From assembly GCF_900163635.1 (NCBI RefSeq), contig NZ_FUID01000033.1, positions 1 through 64,000 of the forward strand: DNA of 64,000 bases, read 5' to 3'. Both the position numbers and the translations under genes were made by a program. How positions within the stretch are numbered: position 1 is the first letter of the stretch; every line of letters begins with the position of its first letter. Below are positions 59,209-64,000 of this stretch, piece after piece. The notes under the pieces were generated by a model. That model saw only the letters and a program-made list of their open reading frames with translations. It made no database searches and was not told the origin of the DNA. Source of the DNA: Leucobacter sp. 7(1). Lineage in GTDB: Bacteria; Actinomycetota; Actinomycetes; Actinomycetales; Microbacteriaceae.

Positions 59209-60599
59209 ACACCGGGGCCGGAATCCGCGAGCACGGCGCGACCGTCGTGGTCGCCGCGCTGAGCTCGCTCTTCGCCAGCACGCTGATCCTGTTTACTGGG
59301 GTGATGTCTGCGGCACTCGATCCGGATCTCTTAGAAAGCTCCGGCACGTTCCGCATGGTGCTGCTCATGGTGTCATTCGTGTTCATCGTGATCGCGCTCT
59401 ACGTCGGTTCGATCGTGACCGCGAACACCTTCGCCACGATTATTGCCGGACGCACCCGCACTATCGCGCTGCTCCGGCTCGTCGGGGCCACCTCGCGCAA
59501 GGTGCGCTCTCGCGTCGCCGCGGAGGGTCTCACGATGGGGCTCCTGGGAGGGGCGATCGGGTGGGTACTTTCGGAGGCCCTGGTCTTCGCCGCGGTGACG
59601 TGGGGGCCTGGGCTGGGCTGGCTGCCCGCCGGACGCGACTACCCGCTGTTCGATCCCCTCACTCTGGGGGCCGTCGCGGTTGTCGCACTCTCAACCTGGG
59701 CGGCAGCCTGGGCCGGATCGCGCCGGGTCGGATCTGTCTCGCCCATCGCCGCGACGGGTGCCGCCGTGGAGCTCCGCCCCGAGGCCGCCCGCGGCCGCAC
59801 CGCGCGCACGGTGTGGGCAATCATCCTCGTCATTGTCGGGGCGGTACTGCTCGCTCTGGGCCTCCTGCTCGGCATGCTTACGCCGCTCGCGCTCCTCGTC
59901 TCCTTCTTCGGTGGGCTGTTCTCCTTCACGGGGATCGCGCTCGGCGCGCACCTCATCATGCCGCCGATCCTGCGCATCACCGGGAAACTCCTCGGACAGG
60001 GGCCGACCGGCCGGCTCGCCGCAGCCAACGCGGTGCGGTTCCCGGAGCGCAGCTCGCGTGCCACGATCGGCCTGGTCATCGGGGTGACGCTCGTGATCAT
60101 GTTCGCCGTTGCGCTCGAAACTTACGGGTCTATGACGCTGATTGCATTCGACAACGATCCGGCGCTCGCCGCCGCGCTCGCCGAGACGCTCGCGATCACC
60201 ACCGCAGTGTTCACCGGGCTTGTCGGCTTCTCCGCGATCATCGCTGCAGTGGGCATGGTGAACACCCTGTCACTCAGCGTCTTGCAGCGCACCCGCGAAC
60301 TCGGCCTGCTGCGCGCCCTCGGCTTCACCGGCGGGCAGGTGCGTCGCATGGTTATCGCCGAAAGCTGCCAGATGACGCTCGCTGCGCTCGGCTTCGGGCT
60401 GGTGCTCGGTGTGTTCTACGGCTGGGTCGCGGCGCAGTCGCTGCTCGGATCACAGGCGGGGATGGCCCCGCCGACAGTGCCGTGGATCGTCGTTGCCGGG
60501 GTGGTGCTGTTCGGCTTTGTACTCGCCGTGGGTGCCGCGGTTGCGCCCGCACGCCGTGCTATCCGGGTCTCCCCGGTGGCTGCCCTCGCCGTCGACTAA
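59205..60599 (+). CDS. FtsX-like ABC transporter permease
   Basis: 464 residues. One FtsX domain at each end: helices near 15-40, 60-80 (with TIIAGRTRTIALLRLVGATSRKVR, the coupling helix) and 105-125, then helices in the middle (about 200-250), and a second set at 340-450 with LSVLQRTRELGLLRALGFTGGQVRRM. There is no large extracytoplasmic domain, so it is a compact BceB/YtrF-like permease. With the ATPase it probably extrudes a lipid or antimicrobial peptide. Confidence 0.85.
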   Translation: MNTGAGIREHGATVVVAALSSLFASTLILFTGVMSAALDPDLLESSGTFRMVLLMVSFVFIVIALYVGSIVTANTFATIIAGRTRTIALLRLVGATSRKVRSRVAAEGLTMGLLGGAIGWVLSEALVFAAVTWGPGLGWLPAGRDYPLFDPLTLGAVAVVALSTWAAAWAGSRRVGSVSPIAATGAAVELRPEAARGRTARTVWAIILVIVGAVLLALGLLLGMLTPLALLVSFFGGLFSFTGIALGAHLIMPPILRITGKLLGQGPTGRLAAANAVRFPERSSRATIGLVIGVTLVIMFAVALETYGSMTLIAFDNDPALAAALAETLAITTAVFTGLVGFSAIIAAVGMVNTLSLSVLQRTRELGLLRALGFTGGQVRRMVIAESCQMTLAALGFGLVLGVFYGWVAAQSLLGSQAGMAPPTVPWIVVAGVVLFGFVLAVGAAVAPARRAIRVSPVAALAVD

Positions 60600-60749
60600 G
60601 CGCATGGCGGGCCCGGGGAGTGCCGGGTCTGCCGTGTGTGCCGTGTGCCGGGTGTGCCGGGTGCCGGCCCTGCCGGGAGCCGGGCTCGCCGGGTGTGCCG
60701 GGTCTGCCGGGTGCCGGGCTCGCCGGGTGCGTCAGGTGCGTCAGGTCTG

Positions 60750-60894
60750 CCTGCCCTGCCGCGCCCGCCCGCCAGTCGCCTTTCCACACTCGACTGTCAC
60801 CGCCGCGCAGGAGATTCTTCGGTTTGAGGCATTGCTGATGCGAATCGCTCCTTCGAACTCGTGAATCTCCTACTGGTTGGTCAACCGGTCCTGG
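60750..60894 (+). repeat. 145-bp intergenic repeat, copy 1
   Basis: Aligned without gaps to 61040-61184 (offset 290), with most bases identical. Each copy contains AGGAGATTC and its inverse GAATCTCCT (60809-60817 and 60863-60871). Confidence 0.8.
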
Positions 60895-61039
60895 CCCGCT
60901 CCGCCTGACCCTGCCAGGCGAGCTCAGGTCCGACCGAGCAGCCCAAGTCCAACCCGGAGCTCAGTTCCAACCCGGAGCTCAGTTCCAACCCGGAGTTCAG
61001 GTCCGACCCAGCAGCCTAAGTCCGCCCCGCACCATAGGC

Positions 61040-61184
61040 CCTGCCCTGCCGCGCCCGCCCGCCAGTCGCCTTGCCACACTCGGCTATCACCGCCGCGCAG
61101 GAGATTCTTCGACGTGAGCTAGCTCTGATGCGAATCGCTCCTGCTGGTTCGTGAATCTCCTGCTGCTTGGTGAACGGGCCCGGG
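61040..61184 (+). repeat. 145-bp intergenic repeat, copy 2
   Basis: Second copy of the repeat at 60750-60894, ending about 40 bases before pepA, so it lies in or near that gene's promoter. Confidence 0.8.
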
Positions 61185-61226
61185 ATTCCCCGGGCGGGGC
61201 CCGGCGTGCAGGGATAGGCTGGAGCA

Positions 61227-62762
61227 ATGAGCGTTGTGATTGACCCCAGTTTCGATCCCGTCCCTTCTCTGAGCCAGGTTGTCGATGTGCGCGTCGCCGA
61301 TGCGGCCGCCGTTGCCGCGGCCCCGGCGCGCGCGTGCTTCGTGCCCGCCGAGGGTGAGCTGCCGGCCTGCGACTGCCTCGCGGGTATGACCCGTGACGCG
61401 CTCGCCGCAGCGGGCTTCACGGGCGGCAAGAACCAGACCCTCGTCCTGCCCGGTGCGCAGCTGTGCGTGCTCGTCGGTACCGGTGCCGGCCTGACCTCGG
61501 GCGCCGCCCTGCGCGACGCAGTGGCCGCGTTCACCCGTGCCGCACACGAATCGCCGCGCCTCGCGGTCGACCTGAGCGACGCGATCGCCGCAGGGATCGC
61601 CGCGGACGAGGCGGCGCTCGCTGCAACGGAGGGGGCTCTGCTGGCCCGCTACCGCTTTGATGCGCTGAAGAGCGAAGCGAAAACCGTTGAGCTGACCGAG
61701 CTCGTGCTCGGCGTGCCCGAGACCGCGGCCACGGCCGCGATCGCCGGTGTGGCCCGCGGCCGCGTGCAGGCCCGCACGGCGGCACTGGCTCGCGACCTCG
61801 CGAACACGCCGCCGCGGCACCTGAGCGCCGAAAAGTTCGGCAACGTCATCGAGCGGCTCGCCCCTGACTTTGGCCTCACCGTTGAGGTGTTCGATCGTGC
61901 GCAGCTCATGGAGCTCGGCACAGGCGGCCTGCTCGGGGTCAACGCAGGCTCCATCGAGGAGCCCCGCATGATCAAGATCAGCTACCGCCCGGCGGACGCC
62001 GACGGCCACCTCGCCCTCATCGGCAAGGGCATCATGTACGACTCGGGCGGGATCAGCCTGAAGCCGTCGAACGCGATGCACGCGGCGATGAAGTTCGACA
62101 TGATGGGCGCCGGATCGGTGTTCGCCTCGATGACCGCGCTGCGGGATTTGGGCGTCACCACGGCGGTGACCGGTTGGCTCATGTGCACCGACAACATGCC
62201 CTCGGGCAGCGCGACCAAGCTCGGCGACGTGCTCACCATGCGCGGCGGCAAGACAGTTGAGGTGAAGAACACCGACGCCGAGGGGCGCCTGGTGATGGCA
62301 GACGGTCTCGTGCTGGCGACCGAAGACGCGAGCGTGGCGGATCGCCGCCCCGACGCGATCGTCGACATCGCGACGCTCACCGGTGCCGTACAGATGGCGC
62401 TCGGCACCCGCACCGCGGGCATGCTCGCCAACAACGACGAGATCGCGGCGCAGCTGCAGGCCGCAGCGGACACGACGGACGAGAATATCTGGCGCTTCCC
62501 GCTGGATCGTCGCTATCGCGACCAGCTGAAGTCGAACGTGGCGGATCTGTCGAACATCGGCGGCCAGTACGGCGGCGTGATCCTCGCAGCACTGTTCCTC
62601 GACGAGTTCGTCGACGGTACCCCGTGGGGCCACCTCGACATCGCAGGAACGATGCAGGCGGAGAGCGATGATCTGTGGCGCTCGGTCGGTTCGACGGGCT
62701 TCGGCGCTCGTCTGCTGGCTCAGTTCGCTGACGACTTCGTCGCGCCCACCGCAGGGGAGTAA
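61227..62762 (+). CDS. pepA: Leucyl aminopeptidase (M17)
   Basis: 511 residues. The C-terminal catalytic domain has GKGIMYDSGGISLKPS (metal-binding Lys/Asp) and NTDAEGRLVMAD, the M17 signature, plus MKFDMMGAGSVF and ATLTGA. All metal ligands and the catalytic Lys and Arg are present. It removes N-terminal residues from peptides in the cytoplasm using two metal ions. The M18 gene starts 3 bases after the stop, so both peptidases share one mRNA. Confidence 0.95.
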   Translation: MSVVIDPSFDPVPSLSQVVDVRVADAAAVAAAPARACFVPAEGELPACDCLAGMTRDALAAAGFTGGKNQTLVLPGAQLCVLVGTGAGLTSGAALRDAVAAFTRAAHESPRLAVDLSDAIAAGIAADEAALAATEGALLARYRFDALKSEAKTVELTELVLGVPETAATAAIAGVARGRVQARTAALARDLANTPPRHLSAEKFGNVIERLAPDFGLTVEVFDRAQLMELGTGGLLGVNAGSIEEPRMIKISYRPADADGHLALIGKGIMYDSGGISLKPSNAMHAAMKFDMMGAGSVFASMTALRDLGVTTAVTGWLMCTDNMPSGSATKLGDVLTMRGGKTVEVKNTDAEGRLVMADGLVLATEDASVADRRPDAIVDIATLTGAVQMALGTRTAGMLANNDEIAAQLQAAADTTDENIWRFPLDRRYRDQLKSNVADLSNIGGQYGGVILAALFLDEFVDGTPWGHLDIAGTMQAESDDLWRSVGSTGFGARLLAQFADDFVAPTAGE

Positions 62763-62764
62763 TC

Positions 62765-64000
62765 GTGGCCGGTCTGCTGCGCGATCTCGACGCGTACATT
62801 CGGGAGTTCGCGGACTTCGTGTCCGCGTCCCCAACTTCGTTCCACGCCGCTCGTGAAGTTGCCGCCCGGCTTGCCGCGGCGGGCTTCACGGATCACGCGG
62901 AGGACGCGGCTTGGCCCTCGGACGCCGCGCACGGCAGCGGCTTTGTGGTGCGGGATGGTGCCGTGATCGCGTGGCGGGCCGGAACCGGTGTGAGTGCGAC
63001 GAGCCCCGTGCGGGTGCTCGGCGTGCACACTGATTCGCCGGGCTTCGTGCTCAAGCCGCAGGCTGATTTCCGTGCCGACGGCTGGGCTCAGGCCGGCGTC
63101 GAGGTGTACGGCGGCCCGCTGCTGAATTCCTGGCTAGACCGGGATCTCGGGATCGCCGGCCGCGTGGTGACGCGCGACGGGGTCGAGTGCCTGGTGCAGA
63201 CGGGTGCAGTGGCGCGGATCCCGCAGCTCGCGATCCACCTGGACCGCGAGGCGAACACCGGCCTGGCGCTCAACAAGCAGCGGCACACGCAGCCTGTGCT
63301 CGCGGTGGGTGCGGGGGCCGAGGGCGTCACCGTTGCCGGGCTGCTCAGCGAGGCCGCACGTGCTGCAGGGGACGCAGGCTTCGCGCCCGAGGACATTGCG
63401 GGTGCCGATGTGCGGCTCTTTGACACGCAACAACCCCAGCGGATCGGCGCGGTTGCGGAGTTCTTCGCGTCACCGCGCCTCGATAACCTGAGCTCCACCT
63501 TCGCGGGGCTTGTTGCACTGCTCGAGTCGGAGCCCGCAGAGGGGACAACCTCGGTGCTCGCCGCGTTCGATCACGAGGAGCTCGGTTCGGAGACGCGATC
63601 CGGCGCGGCCGGTCCATTCCTCGCCGACGTGCTGGAGCGGTTGCGTGCCGGTCTGGGCGCGAGCCGGGACGAGGCCGCGCAGGCGATGGCGGGCTCGTGG
63701 TGCATCTCCGCGGACGCTGGGCACTCCGTGCACCCGAATTACCCGGAAAAGCACGACCCGAACGTACGCCCCCTCGCCGGGCGGGGGCCGATGCTGAAGG
63801 TCAACGCGAACCAGCGCTACGCAAGCGATGCTCACGGGGCGGCCTTGTGGGCGCGGGCGTGCGCGGCAGCCGAGGTGCCGACCCAGGAGTTCGTGTCGAA
63901 TAACACGGTGCCCTGCGGATCTACGATCGGTCCGATCACCGCCACACGGCTTGGGATTCGCACGGTGGACGTGGGGGTGCCGCTCCTGTCGATGCACTCG
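62765..64000 (+). CDS. M18 family aminopeptidase, 3' end cut off by the window
   Basis: Starts at GTG 62765 (GLLRDLDAYIREFADFVSASPTSFHA). About 412 residues are visible; the normal length is near 430. VLGVHTDSPGFVLKP gives the first His/Asp metal ligands, VLAAFDHEELGS the catalytic Glu pair, and WCISADAGHSVHPNYPEKHDPNVRPLAGRGPMLKVNANQRYASDA the later ligand region. The enzyme is a metal-dependent aspartyl/leucyl-type aminopeptidase working with PepA in peptide turnover. Confidence 0.92.
   Translation, partial: MAGLLRDLDAYIREFADFVSASPTSFHAAREVAARLAAAGFTDHAEDAAWPSDAAHGSGFVVRDGAVIAWRAGTGVSATSPVRVLGVHTDSPGFVLKPQADFRADGWAQAGVEVYGGPLLNSWLDRDLGIAGRVVTRDGVECLVQTGAVARIPQLAIHLDREANTGLALNKQRHTQPVLAVGAGAEGVTVAGLLSEAARAAGDAGFAPEDIAGADVRLFDTQQPQRIGAVAEFFASPRLDNLSSTFAGLVALLESEPAEGTTSVLAAFDHEELGSETRSGAAGPFLADVLERLRAGLGASRDEAAQAMAGSWCISADAGHSVHPNYPEKHDPNVRPLAGRGPMLKVNANQRYASDAHGAALWARACAAAEVPTQEFVSNNTVPCGSTIGPITATRLGIRTVDVGVPLLSMHS

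Larger units (their letters stand above)
60600..61226. other. Gene-free stretch of repeats between permease and pepA
   Basis: Three layers: GCCGGGTGTGCCGGGT-type tandem repeats (about 60606-60735), two long direct repeats, and 18-bp tandem units (AACCCGGAGCTCAGTTCC, about 60921-61022). Open frames here are repeats of Pro/Gly/Ala and are not genes. Confidence 0.7.

Noticed and set aside
60606-60735. GCCGGGT-type repeats as a CRISPR or coding repeat
   Set aside because: Units are short, irregular and without spacers; open frames there are only simple repeats.
59186-60838. 550-residue open frame on the plus strand
   Set aside because: Out-of-frame shadow of the FtsX-like permease; Arg-rich without hydrophobic pattern.
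1-64000. CRISPR arrays, rRNA and tRNA genes
   Set aside because: No regularly spaced repeats and no rRNA-like or tRNA cloverleaf sequences were recognised; the att site is in a protein gene, not a tRNA.

Overview
The window is a chromosomal segment of a GC-rich actinomycete. The gene content (ABC-F protein, type VII secretion ATPase with an FHA domain, HtaA heme protein with an LAxTG tail, SLH surface protein, PepA/M18 peptidases, BenE, ACR3-like pump) and the dense GC-rich coding suggest Microbacteriaceae, perhaps near Leucobacter. The taxonomic call is inference. No rRNA, tRNA or CRISPR array was seen.

Left chromosomal flank (1-30272). A truncated acyl-CoA oxidase/dehydrogenase is followed by a neutral zinc metallopeptidase, a LysE exporter, a LysR-like effector domain coupled to an alkyltransferase-like protein, a VIT1-type transporter and an ABC-F ATPase. 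Next come an HtaA-domain heme surface protein behind a DtxR/IdeR-like iron box, and a compact type VII secretion locus (WXG100, EssC-like ATPase, DUF1023 hydrolase, lipoprotein). The rest is metabolic and membrane genes: methyltransferase, GNAT, FAD oxidoreductase, HTH-membrane fusion, SLH protein, TPR-GNAT fusion, BenE with a cupin regulator, SdpI-like protein, ACR3-like pump and SDR.

Integrated mobile element (about 30264-57991, 27.7 kb). It interrupts an LLM-class flavin oxidoreductase gene: the N-terminal third lies at 57983-58234 and the C-terminal two thirds at 29466-30272, both on the minus strand. Both junctions share GTAGCGCAT. Rejoining the element ends gives a 48-bp symmetric attP, as expected for the large serine integrase encoded at the left end. 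Cargo from left to right: serine integrase; a XamI-type restriction-modification operon with two GTCGAC sites in its leader; small genes; a tyrosine recombinase; a seven-repeat zinc-motif protein with a Vsr-like nuclease tail; lipoproteins and membrane proteins; an RHH-like regulator with a palindromic operator; a VirD4/TraG-like coupling protein; a MOBF relaxase-helicase; a second, MOBP-like relaxase with a MobC-like partner and an oriT candidate; a replication operon (DUF2637 protein, D5-type primase-helicase, HTH protein); an iteron-like cluster; and a right-end HTH regulator. No VirB4-type ATPase was seen, so the element looks mobilizable and plasmid-like rather than self-conjugative.

The most unusual signal is a promoter-leader module present three times in the element, upstream of the repeat-nuclease gene, the membrane operon and the MOBF relaxase. 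Each copy has a -10 hexamer exactly 9 nt before a conserved box (CCGAAGCGCTCT..CGACCGCTT), then a hairpin with a 13-nt loop and partly covarying arms. It looks like an element-wide cis-regulatory RNA.

Right chromosomal flank (57992-64000). The 5' part of the split oxidoreductase is followed by an ABC ATPase and FtsX-like permease, a gene-free stretch with two 145-bp repeats, pepA, and an M18 aminopeptidase cut by the window edge.
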